DNA of 64,000 nt, from NCBI GenBank assembly GCA_050287965.1, contig JBNKCX010000041.1:124001-188000 (forward strand), written 5' to 3'. The notes beneath the pieces were generated by a model. The model saw nothing but the letters and a program-made list of their open reading frames with translations, did not search any database and was not told where the DNA came from. Both the position numbers and the translations under genes were made by a program. Positions 51,175 through 60,125 of this stretch are shown here, in pieces (the first letter of the stretch is position 1; each line of letters opens with the position of its first letter). Source of the stretch: CBFDBF01 sp050287965. GTDB taxonomy: Bacteria; Pseudomonadota; Gammaproteobacteria; Chromatiales; Chromatiaceae.

Positions 51175-53424
51175 CTAGCGGCGTTTTTTACGGGACGGTC
51201 CCCGGCGCACCCGCCGCTTCCCTTGGCCGGCTTTCTCCATCTCGTCCGGGAGAAAATCGATCTTGCGCTCATCCAGATTGACCGCCGCAAGCCGGACCCG
51301 GATGGGATCACCAAGCCGATAACTCCCGCCGCCGCGTTCCCCGGTCAAGCGGTGGTTGACCGGATCGAAGTGGTAATAGTCATTCTCCAGGGCCGTGATG
51401 TGTATCAGACCGTCCACATAGATCTCATTCAATTCGACGAAGAGACCGAAGGAGTTGACGCTGGTGATGATGCCGTCAAAGCTTTCACCCACCCGGTCCA
51501 TCATGTACTCGCATTTGAGCCAATCGACAGCGTCCCGGGTCGCCTCGTCGGCGCGTCGTTCGGTGCTGGAGCAATGTTCGCCAAGACCCTGCAGCTGCGG
51601 TTGCGAATAATCGAAATCCTCCGCCATTCCATCGTTTATGAGGTGTTTCAGCGCCCGATGTACGATCAGGTCGGGATAGCGCCGTATGGGAGAGGTGAAA
51701 TGGGTATAGGCGGGAAAAGCGAGCCCGAAATGGCCGCTGTTCTCCGAACTGTAGAGGGCTTGGGTCATGGAGCGCAGCAGCACCGTCTGGATGAGATGAG
51801 CTTCGGGACGTTTCTTCACCGATTCCAGAAGCTTTGCATAGTCGGCCGCCTGAGGTTTGTCCCCGCCGGAAAGGCGCAATCCCAAACCGCCGAGAAACTC
51901 CCGCAGATCGCTGAGCTTTTCCTGCTGCGGGGGCTCGTGAATCCGATAGAGCGCCGGCAGCTTCCTGCGCAAAAGCAACCGCGCCGCCGCCACGTTTGCC
52001 ACCAGCATACACTCCTCGATCAGACGGTGAGCATCGTTCCGCACCACGGGGACGATACGTTCCACCTTCTTCTCTTCATTAAAGATGATGCGGGTTTCGG
52101 TTGTGTCGAAATCGATGGCGCCGCGTTTTGCCCGGGCACCGTGCAGAACTTTGTAAAGCTGGTAGAGTTCTCGGAGATGGGGCAACAGACCCTTATGTCG
52201 CTTCTGCAGCCCGGCGTCGTTCTCCACCAGCATGGCGGCCACCTCATCGTAGGTGAGCCGCGCGTGGGAGCACATAACACCCTCGAAAAAACGTGAGCGC
52301 TGAATGGTGCCATCCTTTCCGATGTAGAGCTCACATACCATGCACAGGCGGTCCACCTGCGGATTCAGGGAGCACAGACCGTTGGAAAGTACCTCCGGCA
52401 GCATGGGGATCACCCGATCCGGGAAATAGACCGAATTGCCCCGCAGGCGGGCCTCCTCATCCAGGGCGGTACCGAGATCCACGTAGCTGGAAACATCAGC
52501 GATGGCCACCAGCAGGCGCCAGCCTTTTTCTTTCCGTTCGCAGTAGACCGCATCGTCAAAGTCCCGAGCGTCGGCCCCGTCGATGGTCAGCAGCGGCAAC
52601 CCGCGCAAATCCACACGCCCCTCCTTGGCCGCCTCATCCACCTCCTTATCCAGGCCTTTGATCTCTTTTTTTACCTGCTTGGGCCACTCCACCGGCAGTT
52701 CATGGGTGCGGATGGCCAGTTCAATCTCCATCCCGGGCGCCATGTGATCGCCGAGGACTTCCACGATTCGACCTACCGGCTGGGTTCGCTTGGTGGGCTG
52801 CTCCATGATCTCGGCCACCACCATCTGGCCGTGTCCGGCACCGTTCCATTGGCCTTCCGGAATGACGATCTCCTGATGCAACCGCTTGTTGTCCGGCTGC
52901 ACGAAACCGAGTCCCGATTCCAGATAGAGTCGGCCCACCACCTGCCGGTTACCCCGCTCCAGCACCTCCACTACCGCACCCTCGCGCCGTCCCCGCTGGT
53001 CGATGCCCACCACCCGGGCGACAATCCGGTCATCGTGCAGCACCGAGCGCATCTGGCGCGGGGTCAGAAACAGGTCGTCACCTCCATCGTCCGGTTTGAG
53101 AAAACCGAAACCGTCCGGATGCCCGATCACCCGCCCGACGATGAGATCCTTCTTGTTAACCAGGCAGAGGGCGCCCACCCGGTTACGCACCAGTTGTCCG
53201 TCCCGTTCCATCGCGTTCAGGCGCCGCCGCAGGGCGATAAGCTCCTCGTCGCCTTTCAGGTCGAGCTGCTTCGCCAGTTCTTCCATAGCCAGAGGCACAC
53301 CGGTCTGTGCCAGATGCTGCAGGATATACTCCCGGCTGGGGATGGGGTTCTCGTACTTTTTTGCTTCCCGCGCGCGGTGGGGATCCTGCTGGCGGGCGGT
53401 ATTCTTGCGGGGGCGCTTGGCCAA
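51175..53424 (-). CDS. rnr: ribonuclease R
   Basis: Processive 3'-5' exoribonuclease of 749 residues. N-terminal winged helix (about 25-90), two cold-shock domains, RNB catalytic domain with the metal motif DGADARDFDDAVYCE near 270, and a C-terminal S1 domain plus Lys/Arg-rich tail (GKRRVRRGPSRKKRR). Start TTG at 53424, preceded by AGGA nine bases upstream; the longer in-frame extension (to 53526) would run through an upstream hairpin and lacks a ribosome site. Followed by rlmB. Confidence 0.96.
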   Translation of the reverse strand: MAKRPRKNTARQQDPHRAREAKKYENPIPSREYILQHLAQTGVPLAMEELAKQLDLKGDEELIALRRRLNAMERDGQLVRNRVGALCLVNKKDLIVGRVIGHPDGFGFLKPDDGGDDLFLTPRQMRSVLHDDRIVARVVGIDQRGRREGAVVEVLERGNRQVVGRLYLESGLGFVQPDNKRLHQEIVIPEGQWNGAGHGQMVVAEIMEQPTKRTQPVGRIVEVLGDHMAPGMEIELAIRTHELPVEWPKQVKKEIKGLDKEVDEAAKEGRVDLRGLPLLTIDGADARDFDDAVYCERKEKGWRLLVAIADVSSYVDLGTALDEEARLRGNSVYFPDRVIPMLPEVLSNGLCSLNPQVDRLCMVCELYIGKDGTIQRSRFFEGVMCSHARLTYDEVAAMLVENDAGLQKRHKGLLPHLRELYQLYKVLHGARAKRGAIDFDTTETRIIFNEEKKVERIVPVVRNDAHRLIEECMLVANVAAARLLLRRKLPALYRIHEPPQQEKLSDLREFLGGLGLRLSGGDKPQAADYAKLLESVKKRPEAHLIQTVLLRSMTQALYSSENSGHFGLAFPAYTHFTSPIRRYPDLIVHRALKHLINDGMAEDFDYSQPQLQGLGEHCSSTERRADEATRDAVDWLKCEYMMDRVGESFDGIITSVNSFGLFVELNEIYVDGLIHITALENDYYHFDPVNHRLTGERGGGSYRLGDPIRVRLAAVNLDERKIDFLPDEMEKAGQGKRRVRRGPSRKKRR

Positions 53425-53502
53425 GGTAGTGTTCCTGAGAATTTTGTCTTTAAATATAAAGTAGGGATTGTAGCGCACACCGGCGGATGTGGCCCCATTA
53501 AT

Positions 53503-53519
53503 CGCCCTCGGTGAGGGCG
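53503..53519. repeat. short GC hairpin before the tRNA promoter
   Basis: CGCCCTC (53503-53509) / GAGGGCG (53513-53519) with a three-base loop. It abuts the -35 of the tRNA-Leu promoter and lies between rnr and the tRNA gene. Confidence 0.4.
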
Positions 53520-53548
53520 TTGACAACCCAAACGGTCCCGGTTAAAGT
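53520..53548 (+). promoter_or_regulatory. sigma-70 promoter of tRNA-Leu
   Basis: Consensus -35 TTGACA (53520-53525), 17-base spacer, -10 TAAAGT (53543-53548), then a C-rich discriminator (TCCCGCC). The tRNA 5' end is 39 bases downstream. Confidence 0.75.
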
Positions 53549-53586
53549 TCCCGCCTTCCGCAGGTGGCTCGCCCGCCGTGGATATT

Positions 53587-53674
53587 GCCGAGGTGGTGAA
53601 ATTGGTAGACACGCTAGCTTCAGGTGCTAGTGGGCGTTTAGCCCGTGGAGGTTCAAGTCCTCTCCTCGGCACCA
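53587..53674 (+). tRNA. tRNA-Leu (anticodon CAG)
   Basis: 88 bases including encoded CCA. Acceptor stem GCCGAGG/CCTCGGC, D-arm with GGTAGA, anticodon arm CTAGC-TTCAGGT-GCTAG placing CAG in the loop, a long variable arm (TGGGCGTTTAGCCCGT) typical of tRNA-Leu, and TPsiC arm GGTTCAAGTCC. It reads the CUG codon. Its 3' end borders a decayed recombinase gene, suggesting use as an integration site. Confidence 0.96.
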
Positions 53675-53856
53675 ATGTTATATACCACCCTGCCCAGGGT
53701 GGTATGTACCTGAAATTCAAAGGTCTTGCGTCCGCCTCTCCTAACGGGGCGGACCTTGATCTTTGAGAATCCCCTCCTCTCATCTCTCAATAGTTTACGC
53801 AGGGCTTGTCTCGCCTTGGGAACGTTGCTGTGCATCAGGTCGTTAAACTGACCCAT
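53653..53856 (-). pseudogene. fragment of a site-specific (serine) recombinase
   Basis: About 67 codons resembling only the C-terminal end of large serine recombinases (NVPKARQALRKLLRD, then RGGRKTFEFQVHTTLGRVVY). The N-terminal catalytic domain is absent; the leading codons overlap the end of the istB remnant, so the two were joined by deletion. The open frame runs into the 3' half of tRNA-Leu. Interpretation as an integration-module scar is inference from weak similarity and location. Confidence 0.45.
53682..53705. terminator. hairpin after tRNA-Leu
   Basis: ATACCACCCT (53682-53691) / AGGGTGGTAT (53696-53705), ten-base perfect stem and a four-base loop, eight bases after the tRNA CCA end. 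Position fits a tRNA terminator, but the downstream T-run is missing. Confidence 0.5.
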
Positions 53857-54083
53857 TCTCTCAACCGCCCGCTTTTCATTCTCGGCAACCCGAGTTTATC
53901 CATGACCGGCGGCTCAACGTAACGCTCGAGACTGACCGGGGATTTGCATCTAAAACGGTAGCTGTCATTGCCGGCTTCGATGATGTGACAATGAAATGAT
54001 GGGTCAGCCGGTCCAGTAAGGCGGCGGTCATCTTCGAATCACCGAACACAGAGGACCATTCCGAGAAGCCGGGGTCACCCCGG
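53835..54083 (-). pseudogene. IS21-family helper ATPase (istB) remnant
   Basis: The C-terminal third of IstB: EWSSVFGDSKMTAALLDRLTHH is followed, after a frameshift, by IIEAGNDSYRFRCKSPVSLE and MDKLGLPRMKSGRLREW up to a stop at 53835. These are typical IstB tail motifs. The ATP-binding half and the istA transposase are missing, and no terminal inverted repeats were seen. Truncated upstream near 54083. Confidence 0.75.
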
Positions 54084-54352
54084 CAGGCTTTTGGCAATTG
54101 TCATAGTCATGATTAAGCGTCAGGATCGACGTCCTCTATATTTGCGCATCCTGCTTGCTCTTCGCTCGCAGCACGCCATGCAAATGCCTACTTCTTAAAT
54201 TACCTTTATTGGCTGGGTGCTTTTTTCAGGTATTGGGTGGTATACGCCTGGACACTCAAATAATGTCTACAATGTAAGGGGCTACCTCTTGGCATCGCGG
54301 GGACAATAAGTACCCCACAGAGACTTCTTCGCTGGTAGAAAAGGACATAACC
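54084..54352. other. spacer upstream of the ErcA-like gene
   Basis: About 270 bases without a gene. It begins at the broken end of the IS21 remnant and should carry the promoter of the dehydrogenase/HD-GYP pair, but I found no convincing -35/-10 or sigma-54 site. Confidence 0.3.
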
Positions 54353-55516
54353 ATGCTTCCTGACGCACTGGAACTACGAAAATTCGTTGTACCGGAATTT
54401 GTATATGGTGATGGCGCCCTGACCCTGGTTGGTCGCTATGCCCGAAATTTTGGTGCCAAAAAGGCGATGATAGTCACTGACCCCGGCGTAGTCGAAACGG
54501 TATGGCTGGGCCATGTCCTCGATTCCCTCAAAGACGTGGAGATATCCTGGGTGGTATTCAAGGATGTCACGCCCAACCCCAAAAATTATGAGGTATCTGC
54601 CGGAGTCCAGTTCTTCCGCGATAACGAATGCGACATCATCATTGCGGTAGGCGGCGGTAGTCCGATGGATTGTGCCAAAGGTATCGGTATTGCCTTTGCA
54701 AATAACAAAGACGTCCTCACGTTCGAGGGTGTGGACGAAGTGGAAATGCCCGGGCCACCTTTGATTTGCATCCCCACTACCGCAGGAACATCCGCCGACG
54801 TATCCCAGTTCGCTATCATCAACGACACGACACGTAAGGTGAAGATTGCCATCATCAGCAAAACGGTGGTACCAGACGTTTCACTTATTGACCCGGAGAC
54901 CACCACTACCTTATCAGCGGAACTGACCGCGACTACCGGCATGGATGCATTGGTGCATGCCATTGAGGCCTATGTATCAAACGCCAGTTCCCCGATAACC
55001 GATATTAACGCCCTGGCGGCCATTCCCCTGCTGTTCAACAATCTGGTGCCAGCCACCCAACATCCTCTGGATATGACATACCGTAACAATATGATGCAGG
55101 GCAGTCTGCTCGCCGGTTTGGCATTCTCCAATGCAAGCCTGGGACTGGTTCACGCCATGGCACATAGTCTGGGTGGTCTTTCCGGTCTGGCCCATGGTAT
55201 GTGTAATGCAATGTTATTGGAACACGTAATTGATTTTAACTATTCATCCGCCTCCGAACGCTATGATCAAATAAGCGTGGCCATGGGATTGGATCCTGCC
55301 GGTCTGGCACCAGAGGAGAGGAAACAGTTATTGATCTCGAAACTGGTTGAATTACGCACTGAAGCAGGCATTACTAAAACTCTTGGAATGCATGGCATCA
55401 CTGCCACGGATATCCACCAGCTTTCCATCAATGCCTTTAATGATCCCTGCCTAGCCACCAATCCCCGCAAAGCCAGCGTGCAAGAAATAGAGGCGCAATA
55501 TGAGAAAACGCTCTGA
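54353..55516 (+). CDS. ercA: iron-containing alcohol dehydrogenase, ErcA-like
   Basis: Group III (Fe-ADH) family, 387 residues. NAD-binding GGGSPMDCAKGIG (about 100-112) and PTTAGTSADVSQFA, and the metal region with DALVHAIEAY, HAMAHSLGG and LAHGMCNAML supplying Asp/His ligands. The sequence resembles ErcA, the alcohol-dehydrogenase-like protein in pseudomonad ethanol-oxidation regulation, often with a sensor gene beside it. Here the last 17 bases overlap a PAS/HD-GYP gene, supporting a regulatory rather than purely metabolic role. The actual substrate is not known. Confidence 0.85.
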   Translation: MLPDALELRKFVVPEFVYGDGALTLVGRYARNFGAKKAMIVTDPGVVETVWLGHVLDSLKDVEISWVVFKDVTPNPKNYEVSAGVQFFRDNECDIIIAVGGGSPMDCAKGIGIAFANNKDVLTFEGVDEVEMPGPPLICIPTTAGTSADVSQFAIINDTTRKVKIAIISKTVVPDVSLIDPETTTTLSAELTATTGMDALVHAIEAYVSNASSPITDINALAAIPLLFNNLVPATQHPLDMTYRNNMMQGSLLAGLAFSNASLGLVHAMAHSLGGLSGLAHGMCNAMLLEHVIDFNYSSASERYDQISVAMGLDPAGLAPEERKQLLISKLVELRTEAGITKTLGMHGITATDIHQLSINAFNDPCLATNPRKASVQEIEAQYEKTL

Positions 55517-56627
55517 GTCCAGGGATACAGGATCTTCGCTGCGCAACAAGATCATCGGGCTTGGCGAACGCTCGATCCGGAAAAGCTACTATCCACAACT
55601 AAGACAGCAGCTAGCAAACATGGAGGAAGTGCGCAAGGAGTTGGTGGCCAGTCGGGCTCAATACCGATCCCTTGTTGAAAATATCAATGATGTAATTTTC
55701 AGTTTGGACACGGAAGGCGTGATCACCTACATCAGTCCAGTTATCCAAAACCTGACCGGATTTACGCCCGAAGAAGTCATAGGTAAATCATTCAAGGAAT
55801 TTATTCATCCCGAGGATATAGCTGTAGTAACGACAAGCTTTATACGCGTTCTGGGAGGGGGGAACCTGGAACCACAGGAGTATCGAGTCATCGTCAAGGA
55901 TGATTCATATCGCTATATGTGCTCTTCGAGTCGTCCACTGCTAGAGGATGGGCATGTGGTTGGCCTGACTGGCGTTATGAGTGACATTACCGAACGCAAG
56001 GAAGCACAATTGGAACGCCAGTCCCTCGCTGAGCAGCAACAACAGTTCCTACTGAAGACCATCGGCGCAATTGCCGCCACCGTTGAGGCGCGAGATCCCC
56101 ATACTGCAGGACATGAACAGCGCGTCACCCAACTTGCCACTGCTATTGCGCAGGATATGGGACTGCCCAGGGAGGTCGTTCAAGGCATCACATTAGCGGC
56201 CAGTATCCACGACCTCGGTAAACTGCGCGTTCCCGCAGATATACTCAGTAAGCCTTCCCAACTTACCCCTCTTGAGTACGAACTCATCAAGGTTCATCCC
56301 CAGGGTGGTTTTGATATCGTCAAAGACATCCAGTTTCCACAGCCTATTGCGCAAATGGTGCTACAACACCACGAGCGACTGGATGGCTCTGGTTATCCGC
56401 AGGGATTGAAGAATGAAGAAATTATACTAGGTGCCAGAGTCCTGGCGGTCGCTGATGTAGTCGAAGCGATGTCTTCTCATCGCCCATACCGTCCCAGCCT
56501 GGGAATCGATGCGGCGCTGGAGGAAATTATCAAACATCGAGGCATACTTTATGATCCGGATGTGGTGGATCATTGTGTTGCCCTGTTTCGAGAAAAACGG
56601 TTTGTCTTCCTGACCGTACCCCCATAA
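55500..56627 (+). CDS. PAS-HD-GYP cyclic-di-GMP phosphodiesterase
   Basis: 375 residues, no membrane segment. A basic lead of about 55 residues and a short coil are followed by a PAS domain (about 55-165; YRSLVENINDVIFSLDTEGVI, PAC GVMSDITERKEA) and an HD-GYP domain (about 185-360) with ATVEARDPHTAGHEQRV, SIHDLGKLRVP and HHERLDGSGYPQGL; the HD and GYP signatures are intact, so hydrolysis of c-di-GMP is expected. The start overlaps the ercA-like stop by 17 bases. Probably the sensory/output half of the pair. Confidence 0.9.
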   Translation: MRKRSESRDTGSSLRNKIIGLGERSIRKSYYPQLRQQLANMEEVRKELVASRAQYRSLVENINDVIFSLDTEGVITYISPVIQNLTGFTPEEVIGKSFKEFIHPEDIAVVTTSFIRVLGGGNLEPQEYRVIVKDDSYRYMCSSSRPLLEDGHVVGLTGVMSDITERKEAQLERQSLAEQQQQFLLKTIGAIAATVEARDPHTAGHEQRVTQLATAIAQDMGLPREVVQGITLAASIHDLGKLRVPADILSKPSQLTPLEYELIKVHPQGGFDIVKDIQFPQPIAQMVLQHHERLDGSGYPQGLKNEEIILGARVLAVADVVEAMSSHRPYRPSLGIDAALEEIIKHRGILYDPDVVDHCVALFREKRFVFLTVPP

Positions 56628-56689
56628 TTCGAGCCACGCCGGATGCGGGATTTCCCTATAATTCTGACCCAGGCAGCTCCCAGACCGGG

Positions 56690-56965
56690 TGAATGTTCGT
56701 TGGTTCATGGATTTTGTCAGCGATCAGCTGGCGAGTGAACGGGGGGGGCCGGGTGTTGAATGTTGTGGATGACTTCAGCCGTGAATGCATATTACAGGTA
56801 GTGGATTTCCCCCTATCCGACCGGCGTGTTGCGAGTGAGTTGGCACGATTATCGGAAAATCGCCCACTACCCAAGAGCATCGTTTGTGACAATGGCCCGG
56901 AGTTTACGGGCAAGACCATGTTTTTCTGGCCACAGAAGTCCGGGGTGAATCTGCACAATCACGTA
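56690..56965 (+). pseudogene. IS3-family transposase (OrfB) remnant
   Basis: Integrase-core fragment: WFMDFVSDQLASE, a frameshift in a run of eight G (about 56741-56748), then RVLNVVDDFSREC and LPKSIVCDNGPEFTGK, which include two of the DDE acidic residues. The sequence ends abruptly after KSGVNLH near 56960, so the third residue and the C-terminus are lost. No inverted repeats seen. It bounds the ercA/HD-GYP pair on the right as the IS21 scar does on the left. Confidence 0.8.
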
Positions 56966-57051
56966 CTGTTTTCCTCCAGCTCCGGCGATATAGCCGTCTG
57001 TCCGACTGCTATAATTAAACGGTAAGTCCGATCTCGGCCAGGAGTAATATT

Positions 57052-57258
57052 GTGGATATTTCCGGAGTCAGTTCGCTTGCCGTCAGTACCCTGGTGAATA
57101 CGGCAACCCCGAATGAAGCCGCCAGTATCGCCGCGCTGGAGAAAGCGTTGGAGATCCAGCAACAGATGGCGGCTCAGCTCATCGCGTCGCTGAAGCAGAG
57201 CATACCTGAACCAGACAGCACCGGCTCTTTGGGCAGTGTTATCGACGTCTACGCCTAA
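57052..57258 (+). CDS. YjfB-like putative motility protein
   Basis: 68 residues with the family look: MDISGVSSLAVSTLVN, then an Ala-rich helix ASIAALEKALEIQQQMAAQLIASLKQS (split here) and a short polar end. YjfB-like proteins occur next to motility genes in some bacteria; no function proven. Start GTG supported by AGGAG eight bases before. A -10 like TATAAT (about 57009-57014) lies in the spacer after the IS3 scar. Confidence 0.7.
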   Translation: MDISGVSSLAVSTLVNTATPNEAASIAALEKALEIQQQMAAQLIASLKQSIPEPDSTGSLGSVIDVYA

Positions 57259-57371
57259 GTACCGCAAAACCAACAACCCCGCTTTCCGGTGTCATCCAAT
57301 CTCTGGTTGTAAACGGAATTGGAAGAAGATATGCTTTTTCGCCACGCATCTGGTTGAAGGAGTCGACTTAC

Positions 57372-58145
57372 ATGAAGATCACACGGTCATCGTTTTGCGT
57401 CATCGGACTGCTATTACTTGCTGTCGTTGCTGGATGCAGCCCGACAGATCCCAAATCCCGCATCCAAAGCGCGATCTCCACGCTGACGTCCGATGCAAGC
57501 TCCAGCAGGAAGGCTGAAGCATGTAACACCCTATCCGCTGCACTGGCGGAAATCCCAAGTGAAGAACCCGGTCGCGGGGAGCTCGCCGCGCAGGCAACCA
57601 CTGCACTCGAGAACGCGGTCTTGGGGTCCGATAAAGAAGTACGGAATGCCGCCATTCAAAACCTGGCGAATACGGATGGGTATCTGCAAGCCACCATGGA
57701 CAAGCTGATCATCAGCGACGATCCAACAGTTCGCGAACGGGCTGAAAAACTCTTCACGACAATGGGGTCGCGCGCTACTCCTCTGTTAGCTTTGGCCTAC
57801 ATTTCAACGCTTGAACCATTTGAAGATGCCAAACCCGGGATCTACGGCGGATTCGCGCCTATCTCCGCCGGGAACTACGATCCGTACGAAGGGATCCCGG
57901 GAATGAAGAGAATGTCCGAAAGCGGACAAGAGCGGATGATGGCCTTTGTCCGGATTTTCGGGGATGTCGGCGATGAGGCTTCGGTACTTGCATTATTGAC
58001 TGCCGCCGCCTCCGTTCGCAACGGCCATCCTAATTTTTCCGCAGAGAACTGGAAAGCGCTGGAAGCGCTCGGTCCGGAGAAGATCGCACTCTTACCCGAC
58101 GAAGCGAAAAGCACTTATCAGGCGTTAAAGGCATCGGAGGAATAA
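57372..58145 (+). CDS. hypothetical lipoprotein with helical (HEAT-like) repeats
   Basis: 257 residues. Signal peptide with a lipobox ending VVAGC (Cys about residue 22), so it should be lipidated. The mature part is almost all alpha-helical with repeating hydrophobic patterns (VRNAAIQNLANTDGYLQATM; VRERAEKLFTTMG; EASVLALLTAAASV) resembling HEAT-type repeats, a scaffold for protein contacts. Start ATG 57372 supported by AAGGAG nine bases upstream. Convergent with an ankyrin protein gene. Confidence 0.75.
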   Translation: MKITRSSFCVIGLLLLAVVAGCSPTDPKSRIQSAISTLTSDASSSRKAEACNTLSAALAEIPSEEPGRGELAAQATTALENAVLGSDKEVRNAAIQNLANTDGYLQATMDKLIISDDPTVRERAEKLFTTMGSRATPLLALAYISTLEPFEDAKPGIYGGFAPISAGNYDPYEGIPGMKRMSESGQERMMAFVRIFGDVGDEASVLALLTAAASVRNGHPNFSAENWKALEALGPEKIALLPDEAKSTYQALKASEE

Positions 58146-58209
58146 ACAGCGACGCCATATTCCGTATTTCCGAACAAATTATGCGGAGCGTTACACCTTA
58201 ATAGCGTCA

Positions 58210-59298
58210 TTACCTTGCGTTGGCTTTTAGAAGAATATTGCGAACACTTTCGCTCTGAGCGAGGCTTAGCGCCGTCAATTCCTGCCCCTGAATATTGGCG
58301 ACGACATTGACATCAGCACCTCGTCCGACAAGATATTCGACAATGTCGGCCTTTCCGGTGCCACTGGCCGCCATCAGCGGCGTCAGCCCGTTATTGTTGA
58401 CAATATTGACATCGGCACCCTTTTCCACGAGCAGCTGGACGATTTCGATATTTCCGTTAAGGGCGGCCTGCATGAGCGCGGTCGTACCCAGGTTGTGTTT
58501 GGCGTCGACGTTTGACACCTTCGGCAATAACATCCGCACCACTTCAACATTCCCTTTGTAAGCGGCATACATCAGCGCCGTCCACATATCGTTATTCGCG
58601 GCGTTGGCATCTGCGCCAAGCTGGAGCAGTGCATCCGCGACATCCGCGCGACCATCGCGGGCGGCGATCATTAAAGACGTGGCATTCTCTCGTTGGCGCG
58701 CGTTCACATCGGCGCCTCTCGCCGCGAGCAACCTGACAGCCGGCAGATGACCGTTCTGGGACGCCAGCATCAATGCGGAATAGCCCGTTTGGTCCCGCGC
58801 ATCGATCGATTTTGTTTTCGCCGAAAGCAGATCGACCACTTCGGTATGACCATAAAACGCCGCCGCCATGAGCGCGGTCTTGGCCTCTATATTTTGCGCA
58901 TCGACGTCAGCCCCTCGCTGAACAAGAAGTTGCACGAGGTCCGAAAATCCGTGCTGCGCGGCTCTAATGCACGGCGTCATTCCATTGCTACCGGCCGCAT
59001 TCACATCCGCACCCGCCTCGATCAATACCCTGGCCGTCTCAATGTGGCCCTTCTCCACGGCAAACAGCAGCGCCGTCTCACCCTGGCTGTCCGGCTGATT
59101 GACATCGGCTCCGCCGCTGAGCAAACGCCGCACCTGCTCCGCATCGCCCTCGTAGGAAGCCTGGTACAACGACTCCGCATGGACATTCACAACGGCCAGA
59201 AATGTACATACAACAAATATGGCGCTCTGCGCCATCAACATCCTCAAGAAACCAACCATCGACTGTTTGACATAGCCCCGGTTATCCGTGATCGCCAT
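58210..59298 (-). CDS. periplasmic ankyrin-repeat protein
   Basis: 362 residues. N-terminal signal peptide (AQSAIFVVCTFLAVVNVHA, cleavage about residue 42), then about nine to ten consecutive ankyrin repeats of 33 residues, each with the GADVN-type turn (GGADVNQPDSQGETALLFA, GADVNAAGSNGMTPCIRAA, GADVDAQNIEAKTALMAAA, ...). Start ATG supported by AAGGAG seven bases upstream. Few bacterial proteins have a signal peptide plus so many repeats. Function unknown; a protein-binding scaffold is likely. Confidence 0.85.
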   Translation of the reverse strand: MAITDNRGYVKQSMVGFLRMLMAQSAIFVVCTFLAVVNVHAESLYQASYEGDAEQVRRLLSGGADVNQPDSQGETALLFAVEKGHIETARVLIEAGADVNAAGSNGMTPCIRAAQHGFSDLVQLLVQRGADVDAQNIEAKTALMAAAFYGHTEVVDLLSAKTKSIDARDQTGYSALMLASQNGHLPAVRLLAARGADVNARQRENATSLMIAARDGRADVADALLQLGADANAANNDMWTALMYAAYKGNVEVVRMLLPKVSNVDAKHNLGTTALMQAALNGNIEIVQLLVEKGADVNIVNNNGLTPLMAASGTGKADIVEYLVGRGADVNVVANIQGQELTALSLAQSESVRNILLKANAR

Positions 59299-59609
59299 TC
59301 TCCTGCTCCTTATTCTTCGTATTTATGCCCCTTGTGCGGATAATCCCTCGGTTCTATGTGATTTTCAAGCAGAACCGCCACAAGACTGCAACCAAGCCAT
59401 ACTGGAAACAGTATATGCAAAATCGCGAACGGGGTGGAAGGTGAAAGAGACGGGAGGTTGTTAGTACGGAAACCAAGGTCGAATCACAGTCTTCCAGTAT
59501 AAATACCCCGTCAATCTATTCTCACCCGTTGCGTATAAAATGGGTTTGGTGGTGAACACGCCGTCACCCACTTTCTAACCTACCGCACGCGGCGCCAAGC
59601 TCCGCTCAG
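59299..59609. other. spacer between ankyrin gene and Hyf-like operon end
   Basis: 311 bases without a gene. It holds a small palindrome ATACTG-gaaa-CAGTAT (59399-59414), possibly an operator for the ankyrin gene; the half-site CCAGTATA recurs near 59493. No strong terminator for the Hyf-like operon was recognised. Confidence 0.35.
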
Positions 59610-60116
59610 TCATTCTGCATCAATTGCCGCCAGGATGGCTCGCAACAAATCCTGTGGTGATGGCGGGCACCCGACTATCTTGACATCCACCGGGATGACA
59701 TTTTCCACCGCGCCACAACTTGCGTAGGAAATACCGAACTCGCCGCCGTCACAGGCACAATCACCGGCAGCAATAACGTATTTTGGCGAAGGTGTGGCCA
59801 TCCAGGTGCGGCGTAAGGCGGTTTCCATGTGGCGCGAAACCGGACCAGTAACCAGCAAGACATCGGCGTGTCTCGGTGAAGCGACAAAATGTATACCGAA
59901 GCGTCCTATATCGTGATATGGATTATTAAGGGCATGAATCTCCAGCTCGCACGCGTTACAGGAACCGGCGTCAACCTGACGAATGGCCAGGCTGCCGGCA
60001 AAACGCCGGTCGATACGGCGTTTGACCTGCGCACCAACGGCCAGAAGTTCGTTATCGCATGGAGGCTTCTCCGTGACCCTGCCGGTATGAAGTATTTTAT
60101 TCAGGATTTTCAGCAT
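59610..60116 (-). CDS. small Fe-S subunit of Hyf/complex I-type complex (NuoB/HyfI-like)
   Basis: 168 residues. The cluster-binding cysteines of the proximal 4Fe-4S (N2-type) site are all present: C53 and C56 in GSCNACELEI, C120 in AGDCACDGG and C150 in VGCPPSP. Partner of the large subunit encoded directly upstream (nine bases). Last gene of the operon. No gene for accessory maturation proteins follows, which fits a complex without nickel. Confidence 0.9.
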   Translation of the reverse strand: MLKILNKILHTGRVTEKPPCDNELLAVGAQVKRRIDRRFAGSLAIRQVDAGSCNACELEIHALNNPYHDIGRFGIHFVASPRHADVLLVTGPVSRHMETALRRTWMATPSPKYVIAAGDCACDGGEFGISYASCGAVENVIPVDVKIVGCPPSPQDLLRAILAAIDAE

Positions 60117-60125
60117 AAACTTCTC

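Noticed and set aside
53653..53856. Reading this as an intact small gene
   Set aside because: It resembles only the tail of a recombinase, runs into the tRNA gene and overlaps the istB remnant.
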